Positions 6,529 through 13,299 of a DNA stretch of 13,299 nucleotides are shown here, piece after piece. Position 1 is the stretch's first letter. Each line of letters begins with the position of its first letter. Position numbers and translations under genes: made by a program. The notes under the pieces were generated by a model that saw nothing but the letters and a program-made list of their open reading frames with translations, had not been told where the DNA came from and searched no databases. Source of the stretch: an uncultured Christensenella sp. (GTDB taxonomy: Bacteria; Bacillota; Clostridia; Christensenellales; UBA1242); NCBI GenBank assembly GCA_949293925.1, contig CASFFI010000022.1:1-13299 (forward strand), written 5' to 3'.

Positions 6529-6900
6529 ATGAAATTTTATAGATGTAATCGTTGTGGCAATATAATTGCCTACATAAAAAGTTCAGGTGTTAAAGTAGTA
6601 TGCTGTGGTCAAACCATGGAAGAATTATTATTAAACACAACTGAAGCATCACAAGAAAAACACAAACCAACCTATACAATAAGTAACAATGAAGTAAATG
6701 TCACTGTTTCTAGCACATTACACCCAATGACTGAAGAACATTATATTCAGTGGATTGTATTAGAAACTGATAAAGGTTACAGCATCAAATATTTAAAGCC
6801 AAATGACAAGCCAACAGCAACTTTTATTATAACAAAAGATGAAAAGATTAAAAATGTTTATTCATACTGCAATTTACACGGCTTATGGTCGAATAATTAA
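6529..6900 (+). CDS. dfx: Desulfoferrodoxin (superoxide reductase)
   Basis: A 123-aa non-haem iron protein that reduces superoxide to peroxide without making oxygen, a typical anaerobe defence. The N-terminal desulforedoxin domain has all four rubredoxin-like ligands: CxxC (Cys6, Cys9) and CC (Cys25, Cys26). The catalytic domain carries EKHKP (Glu43-Lys44-His45), HPM (His65), EEHYIQW (His71) and YCNLHGLW (Cys114, His117), giving the His4Cys iron centre and the conserved Glu/Lys pair. Both domains are complete, so this is the two-iron form. It is monocistronic between a strong promoter and a strong terminator. The electron donor, usually rubredoxin, is not in the window. Confidence 0.96.
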   Translation: MKFYRCNRCGNIIAYIKSSGVKVVCCGQTMEELLLNTTEASQEKHKPTYTISNNEVNVTVSSTLHPMTEEHYIQWIVLETDKGYSIKYLKPNDKPTATFIITKDEKIKNVYSYCNLHGLWSNN

Positions 6901-6902
6901 TT

Positions 6903-6933
6903 AAAAAAATCCCTTAAAAAAGGGATTTTTTTT
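6903..6933 (+). terminator. Terminator of dfx
   Basis: aaaaaaatccctt (6903-6915), loop aaaa, then aagggattttttt (6920-6932) ending in a T run, two bases after the dfx stop. The A tract on the left gives a T run on the minus strand too, so it may also stop minus-strand transcripts coming from the methyltransferase gene. Confidence 0.92.
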
Positions 6934-7015
6934 GTTTCAAACAATACAAATTATTAATAAATATATATTTTATAAATCTTATATAACAAGTAACAAAGCA
7001 CACTTTTAAAAATCT

Positions 7016-7885
7016 TTAAATAACATTATTTTCATAAATCACAGCAGAGCAACCACAAGGTAACAATACTGATGAATTTTTTATAGGCAAGCCAATTTCA
7101 TAAGCATCTGTTTTAGGATTTTTAAAATTTCTTGAAACAGTTAATTTTAAGATATTTTCCATAACAGTTGGCTGAAGACCTGTTGTGTAACTATTAATTA
7201 ATACTAAGGTTGGCTCATCAACTAATACTTTTGACAATAGTCTTACAAAATCAAAAATATTATCTTCTATTTTCCAAGTCTCTCCACTAGGGCCTCTGCC
7301 AAAAGAAGGTGGATCTAGTAAAATTATATCATATTTATTGTTTCTTCTAATTTCTCGTTCTACAAATTTTCTGCAATCATCAACTATATATCTAATAGTT
7401 GTGATATTATTTAATTTTGCGTTTTCTTTTGCAATTTCAACCATTGACTTTGCAGCATCTACATGAGTAACTTTAGCACCTGCTTTTGCACAAGCAATAG
7501 ATGCTCCACCCGTATATGCAAAAAGATTTAAAACTTTTAACTTGGTAGGTGATTTTTTAATTATATCAGTTAACATATCCCAATTTACAGCTTGTTCTGG
7601 GAACAAACACATATGCTTAAAAGCCATCGGCATAATTTTGAATTTTAAATCTTTATATGTAATTTGAAAACTTTTTGAAATCTCTGTAAAGAATTCCCAA
7701 ACTCCAGATTTGCCTTCCATTCTATGATAATAGCAATCTAAATTTTTTGTTTTTGATAAATCGCCATTCTTCCATATTACTTGTGGATCTGGTCGCAAGA
7801 AAATATATTGACCCCAACGCTCTAATTTTTCGCCGTTAGATGAATTTAAAACTTCATAATCTTTCCAATTATTTGCTATTTTCAT
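7016..7885 (-). CDS. Class I SAM-dependent methyltransferase (RlmI/RlmK-like family)
   Basis: A 289-aa Rossmann-fold methyltransferase of the COG1092-type group, whose characterised members methylate rRNA. Motif I LNLFAYTGGAS is at 119-129, the ribose-binding acidic loop HVDA at 141-144, DD at 169-170, and the catalytic-site DPPSFGRG at 191-198. The N-terminal 90 residues form the small beta-rich part seen in this family; there is no PUA domain, unlike RlmI. The gene overlaps ileS by ATGA (its start ATG shares bases with the ileS TGA), so translation is probably coupled and both are on one transcript. Target and position of modification are unknown. rRNA is the likeliest substrate by family. 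Confidence 0.88.
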   Translation of the reverse strand: MKIANNWKDYEVLNSSNGEKLERWGQYIFLRPDPQVIWKNGDLSKTKNLDCYYHRMEGKSGVWEFFTEISKSFQITYKDLKFKIMPMAFKHMCLFPEQAVNWDMLTDIIKKSPTKLKVLNLFAYTGGASIACAKAGAKVTHVDAAKSMVEIAKENAKLNNITTIRYIVDDCRKFVEREIRRNNKYDIILLDPPSFGRGPSGETWKIEDNIFDFVRLLSKVLVDEPTLVLINSYTTGLQPTVMENILKLTVSRNFKNPKTDAYEIGLPIKNSSVLLPCGCSAVIYENNVI

Positions 7886-10800
7886 TTTACAATCTCAACT
7901 TTTAATGTATTTCCATCAAAATCGAATTCATTATTTAAATCATTTTTAAATTCAATAGATGTTGCTAAAACATCGGATAAAATATTAGATTTGTATTTCA
8001 TTAATATATTTCCTATACTATTTTGTTCGATATAAATTTTAATCCTATCTATTACATTGAAATTTAACGATTTTCTAAGTGATTGTATTTTTGAAACAAA
8101 CTCTCTTACAATTCCTTCTTCTACCAAACTTTGAGTTAAAGTAGTGTCTAAAATTACACCTAAATTGCCATCTACTGATGAAACATACCCATCTAATTGT
8201 ATCATACTAATTAGCAAATCATCTTTTGTTATTTCAAAATTTGTACCATTTATATTGAAAGAATATGTTTTTCCGCTATTTACAGTATCAACTACTTTTT
8301 TAGCATCACAATTTGACAAATATTCTTTAATGTCCATAATATGTTTACCATATTTTGGACCTAAAGTTTTTAATTGTGGTTTTAATGTGTACATTACAAA
8401 TTTAGAAATATCTTCATTTTCTACAACTTCTTTAACATTCAATTCTAATTTTAATATGTTTTTATACTCATCACTTAAATTTGTTTTATCAGTTGTATCA
8501 GTCAAATAAATTTTTGAAAGAGGTTGTCTGTTTTTAATATTTGCCATATTTCTACAACTTCTACCAAGTTCAGTATATGAATAGGTTAAATCCATATCAC
8601 GCTCTAAATCTTCACAGATTAAACTTTCATCTGCTATTGGAAAATTAGTCAAATGCACTGAAATTTCTGCATTGACATCTACACTTCTTACAATATTTTG
8701 ATAAATAGTTTCACTAAAGAATGGTGTAAAAGGAGCAGATAGTTTTGCATATTCTTTCAATACAGTCCAAAGAGTCATATATGCTGAAATTTTATCCTGT
8801 GTCATACCCTCTCCCCAAAAACGCTTACGAGAGCAACGAATATACCAATTAGAAAGTTTATCTACAAATTTTTGCATTTCTCTTGCTGCATCAGTTGACA
8901 TAAATATATCTAACTGATTATCAACATACTTTATTAAATTATTGAGTTTTGACAAAATCCATCTGTCCATTACTGTTAATTTACAATCTTTTAAGTTATA
9001 TTTAGTTGGGTCAAATTTATCAATTTCAGCATACAAAACATAAAACGAATAGCAGTTATATAATGTGCCTAAATAGTTTTTAATAGCATCTGACACTGTT
9101 TCATCTGTGAACATTATATTATTCCAAGGTTGATTTACAGTGTACAGGCTCCATCTAACAGGGTCAGCCCCCATTTTAGCAATCATTTCCATAGGCGGAG
9201 TATAGTTACCTAAAGACTTTGCTAACTTTCTTCCAAGGCCATCAACAACAAAGCCATTTGCTATACACGCTTCATAAGGAGCTGTATCAAATATAGCTGT
9301 TGAAATTGCCTGCATAACATAGAACCAACCACGAGTCTGGTCAATTCCTTCACTAATAAATTTTGCAGGGAAAGTTTCTTTAAATTTTTCCTTGTTTTCG
9401 AAAGGGTAATGGTGTTGAGCAAAAGGCATACAACCGCTGTCAAACCAAACATCTAAAACTTCTGGTACTCTTTTCATTGTTTTACCGCAATCTGGACAAA
9501 CAAAAGTAACTTTATCTATATAAGGTTTGTGAAGTTCAATATCTTTAGTTAAATTACCTAACTTTTTTAACTGTTCAACACTACCAACAACTTCAATATG
9601 CCCACACTCGCAAGTCCAAATAGGTATTGGTGTACCCCAATATCTATCTCTTGACAAACACCAATCTATATTGTTTGCAAGCCAATTTCCCATACGACCA
9701 TCTTTTATATGTTCTGGACGCCAAAACACTTTTGAGTTATTTTCAACCATTTCATGTCTTAATTCAGAGGTTTTCATAAACCAACCAGACCTAGCATAAT
9801 ACATTAATGGACTATGGCAACGCCAACAATGAGGATATGAGTGTGTAATTTTCATTGTTTTAAAAATCTTGTTTTGCTTTTTTAAATCAATTACAATTTG
9901 TTCATTAGATTTAAATACATCAAGTCCTGCATAATCTTTACATTTTTCTACAAATTTGCCGTTACTAGAAGCCATTTGAACAAAAGGCAAATTATAAATT
10001 TTACCTACTCTTGCGTCGTCTTGTCCATAAGCTGGTGCAATATGTACAATACCAGTACCATCTTCAGTTGTTACATAACCATCTGAAACAATTCTAAATG
10101 CTTTTTCTCTATCTGCTTTAGAAATATAATCAAACAAAGGCTCATAAGTTTGACCTACAAGTTCGCTACCTTTTTTAATTTCTAAAATGCTATATTCTTC
10201 TGGTTTAAAAAACGAAGGAATTAAATCTTTTGCCAAAATATATTGTTCATCATTTGCTGAAACTAACGCATAATCAACATTAGGATTAACACATAATGCA
10301 ACATTTGAAGGAAGTGTCCAAGGAGTAGTCGTCCATGCTAAAAAATAAGTATTTTCACTACCCACCTTTTTAAATTTTGCAACCGCCGTCAATTCTTTTC
10401 TATCTTCATAACCTTGTGCGACTTCGTGTGCAGATAAGGCTGTCCCACAACTAGGACAAGATGGCAATACTTTGAAACCTTTATATATTAACCCTTTGTC
10501 ATAAATTGTTTTAACTGCCCACCAAACACTTTCTATGTAATCGTTATAGTATGTTACATAGCAGTCATCGTCCATATTAACAAAATACCCAACACGCGTT
10601 GAAAATTCTTTCCAAATGTCTACATATTTCCAGACATTTTTTTTGCATTCTTCAACAAATTTATCTACGCCAAAATCTTCGATTTGAGATTTCCCTGTAA
10701 TACCTATTTCTTTTTCTACTGCAAGTTCAACAGGCAATCCGTGAGTATCCCAACCGCCCTTTCTTGGCACAAAAAAACCTTTCATCGCACGATATCTGGT

Positions 10801-11004
10801 GAAAACATCTTTTAAAACTCTTGTTAAAACATGACCGGTATGAGGTTTTCCATTTGCTGTTGGTGGTCCCTCGTAAAATGACCAAACCTTATTGCCTTTA
10901 TTCATATTTAAAACTTTTGTTTTTATATCAAAATCTTTCCAAAATTTTAAAACTTCTAATTCATCTTTTCCGCAATCTAAACTAGGTCGTACAGTTTTAT
11001 ACAT
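7882..11004 (-). CDS. ileS: Isoleucyl-tRNA synthetase (type-2-like)
   Basis: A 1040-aa class I synthetase charging tRNA-Ile. GPPTANGKPHTGH (46-58) holds the HIGH motif as HTGH, with GGWDTHGLPVE (83-93); the CP1 editing domain shows TTPWTLPSN (226-234) and GTGIVHIAPAYGQDD (316-330). The KMSKS loop reads KLAKS (593-597). Cys pairs occur at CPSC, CWRC, CECG and CPDC. The sequence style (RKGGWDTHGLP, GNYTPP) resembles the eukaryote-like IleS2 class. I start at 11004 because aggag lies 5 nt upstream; the in-frame ATG at 11076 falls inside the promoter and adds 24 non-family residues. No T-box leader is visible. The methyltransferase gene overlaps its stop codon. Confidence 0.97.
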   Translation of the reverse strand: MYKTVRPSLDCGKDELEVLKFWKDFDIKTKVLNMNKGNKVWSFYEGPPTANGKPHTGHVLTRVLKDVFTRYRAMKGFFVPRKGGWDTHGLPVELAVEKEIGITGKSQIEDFGVDKFVEECKKNVWKYVDIWKEFSTRVGYFVNMDDDCYVTYYNDYIESVWWAVKTIYDKGLIYKGFKVLPSCPSCGTALSAHEVAQGYEDRKELTAVAKFKKVGSENTYFLAWTTTPWTLPSNVALCVNPNVDYALVSANDEQYILAKDLIPSFFKPEEYSILEIKKGSELVGQTYEPLFDYISKADREKAFRIVSDGYVTTEDGTGIVHIAPAYGQDDARVGKIYNLPFVQMASSNGKFVEKCKDYAGLDVFKSNEQIVIDLKKQNKIFKTMKITHSYPHCWRCHSPLMYYARSGWFMKTSELRHEMVENNSKVFWRPEHIKDGRMGNWLANNIDWCLSRDRYWGTPIPIWTCECGHIEVVGSVEQLKKLGNLTKDIELHKPYIDKVTFVCPDCGKTMKRVPEVLDVWFDSGCMPFAQHHYPFENKEKFKETFPAKFISEGIDQTRGWFYVMQAISTAIFDTAPYEACIANGFVVDGLGRKLAKSLGNYTPPMEMIAKMGADPVRWSLYTVNQPWNNIMFTDETVSDAIKNYLGTLYNCYSFYVLYAEIDKFDPTKYNLKDCKLTVMDRWILSKLNNLIKYVDNQLDIFMSTDAAREMQKFVDKLSNWYIRCSRKRFWGEGMTQDKISAYMTLWTVLKEYAKLSAPFTPFFSETIYQNIVRSVDVNAEISVHLTNFPIADESLICEDLERDMDLTYSYTELGRSCRNMANIKNRQPLSKIYLTDTTDKTNLSDEYKNILKLELNVKEVVENEDISKFVMYTLKPQLKTLGPKYGKHIMDIKEYLSNCDAKKVVDTVNSGKTYSFNINGTNFEITKDDLLISMIQLDGYVSSVDGNLGVILDTTLTQSLVEEGIVREFVSKIQSLRKSLNFNVIDRIKIYIEQNSIGNILMKYKSNILSDVLATSIEFKNDLNNEFDFDGNTLKVEIVK

Positions 11005-11009
11005 AATAA

Positions 11010-11014
11010 CTCCT
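11010..11014 (-). promoter_or_regulatory. Ribosome binding site deciding the ileS start
   Basis: aggag on the minus strand, 5 nt before the ATG at 11004, supports this start rather than the in-frame ATG at 11076. Confidence 0.85.
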
Positions 11015-11066
11015 AAATAATATTTAAAAGATATTTTTAAAAATCTTCTAAATTTATAACATTGAT

Positions 11067-11095
11067 ATTTTAGCACAATAAAAAAAAAATTACAA
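11067..11095 (-). promoter_or_regulatory. Promoter of ileS
   Basis: On the minus strand TTGTAA (11095-11090), 17-nt spacer, TAAAAT (11072-11067) with TGc in the extended position. The predicted start is near 11060, leaving a leader of about 55 nt, too short for a T-box. The SRP RNA terminator lies upstream, so ileS is an independent transcription unit. Confidence 0.62.
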
Positions 11096-11180
11096 TAATT
11101 TGAATTACCTTAATTGTATATATTAATTAAAGTACTTAAAAATTTATTTATATATAAGCCATTTCTAATTATAGCATAAA

Positions 11181-11205
11181 AAAAATCTCTTAACAAGAGA
11201 CTTTT
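11181..11205 (-). terminator. Terminator of the SRP RNA gene
   Basis: tctctt (11186-11191) and aagaga (11195-11200) form a stem that extends, after one mismatch, through A/T pairs to 11181/11205. On the minus strand it ends in a run of eight T. It immediately follows the predicted SRP RNA 3' end. Confidence 0.85.
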
Positions 11206-11484
11206 ATTGGCGAGTCCTAAACACAATTTTGACAACCAAGGCCTGCTGTAATGAAATTATAATGCTCCATCAAAGCTACCTTAAAGCACATACTTTAACT
11301 TACTTAGTGATGCTACATTCCTGTCCTGACACGATTCATAAGGAAATATTGTCTAAGACCTTAATTTCAACACACTATAATGACACTCGAACGCACGACT
11401 TAAATTGCCGAGATTGTTATCAGCCCCGCATAAAGTGGATTTCGGGTACAGGGAACCACTAGCGCCCCACCTATTAAGACTCAT
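11206..11484 (-). ncRNA. ffs: Signal recognition particle RNA, large Gram-positive type with Alu domain
   Basis: This is the RNA scaffold of the signal recognition particle, which with Ffh targets nascent membrane proteins. Read on the minus strand, the 5' part has the conserved Alu-domain blocks AGGTGGGG...CTAG.GG..CCCTGTACC.G.AATCC as in the Bacillus scRNA. The S domain at 11330-11309 has GTCAGG, then stem ACA, GGAA tetraloop (11321-11318), stem TGT and AGCA, the Ffh-binding helix 8. The 5' gagtc (11482-11478) pairs with the 3' gactc (11216-11212), closing the molecule at about 275 nt. The segment is clearly richer in G+C than its surroundings. A -10 box upstream and a terminator downstream fit the ends, which are exact to within a few bases only. 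A 77-codon open frame on the + strand here (11229-11462) is not a gene. Confidence 0.93.
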
Positions 11485-11485
11485 A

Positions 11486-11491
11486 AGTATA
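11486..11491 (-). promoter_or_regulatory. -10 box of the SRP RNA promoter
   Basis: TATACT on the minus strand, placing transcription start at about 11479-11482, exactly where the closing helix of the RNA begins. I see no convincing -35 at normal spacing. Confidence 0.5.
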
Positions 11492-11607
11492 TTAACATAA
11501 AAAATATTTTTAATCAATAATTTTTAATAAATTTCGTATAAGATTTGATTTATAATTATTAATCTTAATATTTATTGATATTTTTATTCATCGCTAATTT
11601 TAATTAA

Positions 11608-11635
11608 TTGCAAAAGTTAGTATAAAAAATAAAAT
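11608..11635 (+). promoter_or_regulatory. Putative promoter of the 11638-11793 small RNA
   Basis: TTGCAA (11608-11613), 16-nt spacer, TAAAAT (11630-11635). The predicted start falls near 11641, within a few bases of the first base of the proposed closing stem. Confidence 0.4.
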
Positions 11636-11637
11636 AT

Positions 11638-11793
11638 AGCATTTTAAATCTTTGAAAGATTTTGCCCTGATATACAATAAAAACAAACTAAAATTAGTTT
11701 TGTATATAAAAATAAAATCTTTCGTTTCTTTTTATAACTCGCCTTGTGCCAACGCATAATGCTTTTATGTTCTCTTTAAAATGAACATAAAGC
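11638..11793 (+). ncRNA. Candidate small structured RNA, unrecognised
   Basis: A non-coding region with promoter, fold and terminator in register. agcatt (11638-11643) pairs with aatgct (11758-11763). Inside, a perfect 10-bp stem gaaagatttt (11654-11663)/aaaatctttc (11714-11723) and an 8-bp stem atatacaa (11670-11677)/ttgtatat (11700-11707) build one long hairpin with an apical A/T part. The same gaaagattt can instead pair with aaatctttg just upstream (11646-11654), so two exclusive folds exist. A G+C-richer unpaired patch (about 11739-11755, ctcgccttgtgccaacg) stands out from the AT-rich setting. It matches no family that I recognise; 6S-like RNA is one possibility on size alone. AT-rich DNA makes chance stems likely. 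Together with the promoters, this accounts for most of the 430-bp gap before yraN. Confidence 0.38.
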
Positions 11794-11812
11794 TTATATT
11801 ATTATTTTTTTT
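11761..11812 (+). terminator. Putative terminator of the small RNA
   Basis: gcttttatgttc and gaacataaagc (11761-11793) pair with one bulged T around a 10-nt loop. The hairpin is followed by a T-rich tail ending in a run of eight T. It competes with the small RNA closing stem for the first bases. Confidence 0.55.
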
Positions 11813-11888
11813 AATGTTAAAAATAAAATATATTTTTTTAATTGTAATCGTAATTGTAACTGTATAAAAATTGTAAATCATATAAAAA

Positions 11889-11916
11889 TTGACAAAATGT
11901 AAAATTGTGTTAAAAT
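11889..11916 (+). promoter_or_regulatory. Promoter of yraN giving a leaderless mRNA
   Basis: TTGACA (11889-11894), 16-nt spacer, TAAAAT (11911-11916) with TGt extended -10. Only six bases separate the -10 from the yraN ATG, so the expected start site is the A of ATG. Confidence 0.75.
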
Positions 11917-11922
11917 AAATGT

Positions 11923-12261
11923 ATGAATAATTTTATCGTTGGAAAAAAGTATGAAGCATTAGCACAAGGTGAGTTATCAAAATTAGGATATGAAATTTTG
12001 ATGCACAACTTTAAATGTAAAATCGGCGAAATTGATTTAATATATAAAGATAATGGCACTTATGTATTTGCTGAAGTAAAATACAGAAAATCAACAAGTT
12101 TTATGAATCCACTTGAAGCAATAACACCAAAAAAAATTAGAAATATTAAACTTACTGCACAATACTTCTTAAAATTAAATTGTTTATATGATGTGAATAT
12201 AAGATTTGATGCTATTGAGATTATCGGCGAAGATGTAAGAATTATAAAAGATGCTTTTTAA
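11923..12261 (+). CDS. yraN: YraN/UPF0102 family nuclease-fold protein
   Basis: A 112-aa member of the small YraN family, predicted from its fold to be related to Holliday-junction-type and restriction-like endonucleases; its cellular role is not established. Family motifs are GKKYEALA (7-14, Glu11), the N-K-IGEIDLI strand (29-40, Asp38), FAEVKYR (49-55, Glu51 and Lys53) forming the D-ExK-type site, the KKIRNIKLTAQYFL helix, and IRFDAIEI near 93-100. It is full length. There is no Shine-Dalgarno before the ATG, and the promoter -10 ends only six bases upstream, so translation is probably leaderless. A later start would remove Glu11 and the first helix. Confidence 0.93.
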   Translation: MNNFIVGKKYEALAQGELSKLGYEILMHNFKCKIGEIDLIYKDNGTYVFAEVKYRKSTSFMNPLEAITPKKIRNIKLTAQYFLKLNCLYDVNIRFDAIEIIGEDVRIIKDAF

Positions 12262-12277
12262 TAATTTTTAATAATTC

Positions 12278-12306
12278 TTGACAAAATATTACAAAATATA
12301 TATTAT
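12278..12306 (+). promoter_or_regulatory. Promoter of the unrecognised gene at 12369
   Basis: TTGACA (12278-12283), 17-nt spacer, TATTAT (12301-12306). The predicted start is near 12313, giving a leader of about 56 nt that holds the inverted repeat at 12318-12351. Confidence 0.72.
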
Positions 12307-12317
12307 AAAATAAGAAA

Positions 12318-12351
12318 CTTTAAATTAAAGAAAATAGTATTTAATTTAAAG
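12318..12351 (+). promoter_or_regulatory. Perfect 12-bp inverted repeat in the leader
   Basis: ctttaaattaaa (12318-12329) and tttaatttaaag (12340-12351) enclose a 10-nt loop. The repeat lies between the predicted transcription start and the gaggtg ribosome site (12360-12365). It could be an mRNA 5' stem-loop or an operator; the all-A/T core makes chance possible. Confidence 0.5.
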
Positions 12352-12368
12352 ACAAATTTGAGGTGAAT

Positions 12369-13299
12369 ATGAACGAAATTCCAAAATTAAAAGTAAATGG
12401 TATAGTTAACAGTTATCCAGATGATTTAATTATGCTTTTTGCAAATGATATTTTTAAAGGTATGTTGGAAAATATTTTTGATTATAATGAAGGTATTTCT
12501 TATCAATTAAAGACTAAATTTGTAGATAATTCAAAATCATATAATTTATTGGTATGTGCAGTTATTAATTCTCTAGCAAGTTGCATTGACTTTGAAAATA
12601 CCATTTTAGATAATTCAAAAAAAATATATAAAATAGATAAACATAACAAAAAAATACCTGAATACAGTGAATATTATATTGGAATCTCATTATCCAGTTT
12701 AGAAATTCTTTCAGAAGAAATGAAATTAAATGAAATAATTGATCTAATGGACAATATAAAATTCAATAGAACTCAAGATTTAGAAAATAGCAGAGTTCCA
12801 ATTTTAACTAGTTATTTTGATGTTTTGATTAGAAATGTTTTAACATATTATTATCATTTTTACCCTTTTAAATTTAAAGAGTTATATCCTAATTTAAATA
12901 AATCTATTGAAGAAGATTTGTCTAGTGAAAATAGTATATTAAAATCTTATTTAAATGGTTATAAAATTGATAATCAATACGAAAGTTTAGGTGAAATCAT
13001 AATTAGAATTGATGATGAATTTAAAAATGGAAATTTTGAAACATATAAAAAATTTTTAAATACAGTAGAAAATCCTAAATCAACATTAGATAATAAAAAA
13101 GAATATTTTTTATCATATCTAAACACATCGCGAATATCTAGAAATATGGACTACTTGTATTTTATAATTTTAACTAATGCTTTATTAGAAAATTATTCTA
13201 AGTATGATAAATTTAAAGATGCAATGAAAGAAAATGGAGTAACTCCTATTAATATAGGTTTGTCTGATATAAAAAATTTACAAAATTTAGCAGTAGAAA
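12369..13299 (+). CDS. Unrecognised protein, N-terminal 310 residues (runs off the window)
   Basis: An open frame from ATG at 12369 (gaggtg ribosome site 3 nt before it) continues without a stop for 310 codons to the window edge, so the C terminus is missing. It begins MNEIPKLKVNGIVNSYPDD. It is rich in Lys, Asn, Ile, Leu and Tyr, as expected for this base composition, and looks soluble and mostly helical, with no signal peptide or clear membrane segment. I recognise no domain or catalytic motif. Its promoter and ribosome site show that it is a real gene. It follows yraN by about 107 nt in the same direction but has its own promoter. Confidence 0.88.
   Translation, partial: MNEIPKLKVNGIVNSYPDDLIMLFANDIFKGMLENIFDYNEGISYQLKTKFVDNSKSYNLLVCAVINSLASCIDFENTILDNSKKIYKIDKHNKKIPEYSEYYIGISLSSLEILSEEMKLNEIIDLMDNIKFNRTQDLENSRVPILTSYFDVLIRNVLTYYYHFYPFKFKELYPNLNKSIEEDLSSENSILKSYLNGYKIDNQYESLGEIIIRIDDEFKNGNFETYKKFLNTVENPKSTLDNKKEYFLSYLNTSRISRNMDYLYFIILTNALLENYSKYDKFKDAMKENGVTPINIGLSDIKNLQNLAVE

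Noticed and set aside
11005..11076. 24-residue N-terminal extension of IleRS
   Set aside because: The far ATG falls between the -35 and -10 boxes, has no ribosome site, and IleRS similarity begins at the ATG at 11004.
11229..11462. 77-codon open frame on the + strand
   Set aside because: It lies antisense to the SRP RNA; its codons reflect RNA structure conservation, and no ribosome site or promoter precedes it.

Overview
The window is a very AT-rich stretch of bacterial chromosome with tight ORFs, Shine-Dalgarno sites, sigma-A-type promoters and hairpin-plus-T-run terminators. TGA is used as a stop (ileS), so the genetic code looks standard. A low-GC anaerobic Firmicute (Clostridia-like) is the best fit. 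The evidence is a superoxide reductase (desulfoferrodoxin), a large Gram-positive-type SRP RNA with an Alu domain, a type-2-like isoleucyl-tRNA synthetase, and a minD-minE-M50 protease block of the kind that follows mreBCD/minC in clostridia. I cannot name a genus.

Layout. Positions 1-12 are the last bases of a tRNA (probably tRNA-Gly) on the + strand, followed by a terminator and a 119-bp-spaced direct duplication. From 328 to 6255 everything is on the minus strand. In order of transcription these are an RluA-family pseudouridine synthase, a divergent Ppx/GppA-like protein, a divergent MreB-like protein, minD, a short minE, and an SpoIVFB-like membrane metalloprotease. A divergent promoter region (6256-6528) separates them from desulfoferrodoxin (dfx, + strand). 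Next come a minus-strand pair, ileS and an rRNA-methyltransferase-like gene overlapping by ATGA, preceded by the SRP RNA gene, also on the minus strand. The right end is on the + strand: a candidate small structured RNA, yraN with a promoter that implies a leaderless mRNA, and an unrecognised protein that runs off the window.

How the genes relate. MinD, MinE, the MreB-like protein and the M50 protease belong to the cell-shape/division neighbourhood seen in clostridia. Here it is reduced: no minC, mreC, mreD or mrdA is visible, MinE is short, and the MreB-like protein has lost nucleotide-site residues. The Ppx/GppA-like protein next door has also lost its actin-fold phosphate-binding and HD residues, so two probable pseudo-ATPases lie side by side. 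SRP RNA, ileS, the methyltransferase and the pseudouridine synthase are translation and protein-targeting functions.

Most of the window is ordinary core genome. The points worth following up are two RNA genes that protein annotation would miss (SRP RNA, well supported; the 11638-11793 RNA, tentative), the leaderless yraN arrangement, the two degenerate actin-fold proteins, and the unrecognised partial protein at the right edge. I see no CRISPR array, insertion sequence, prophage or obvious defence system.
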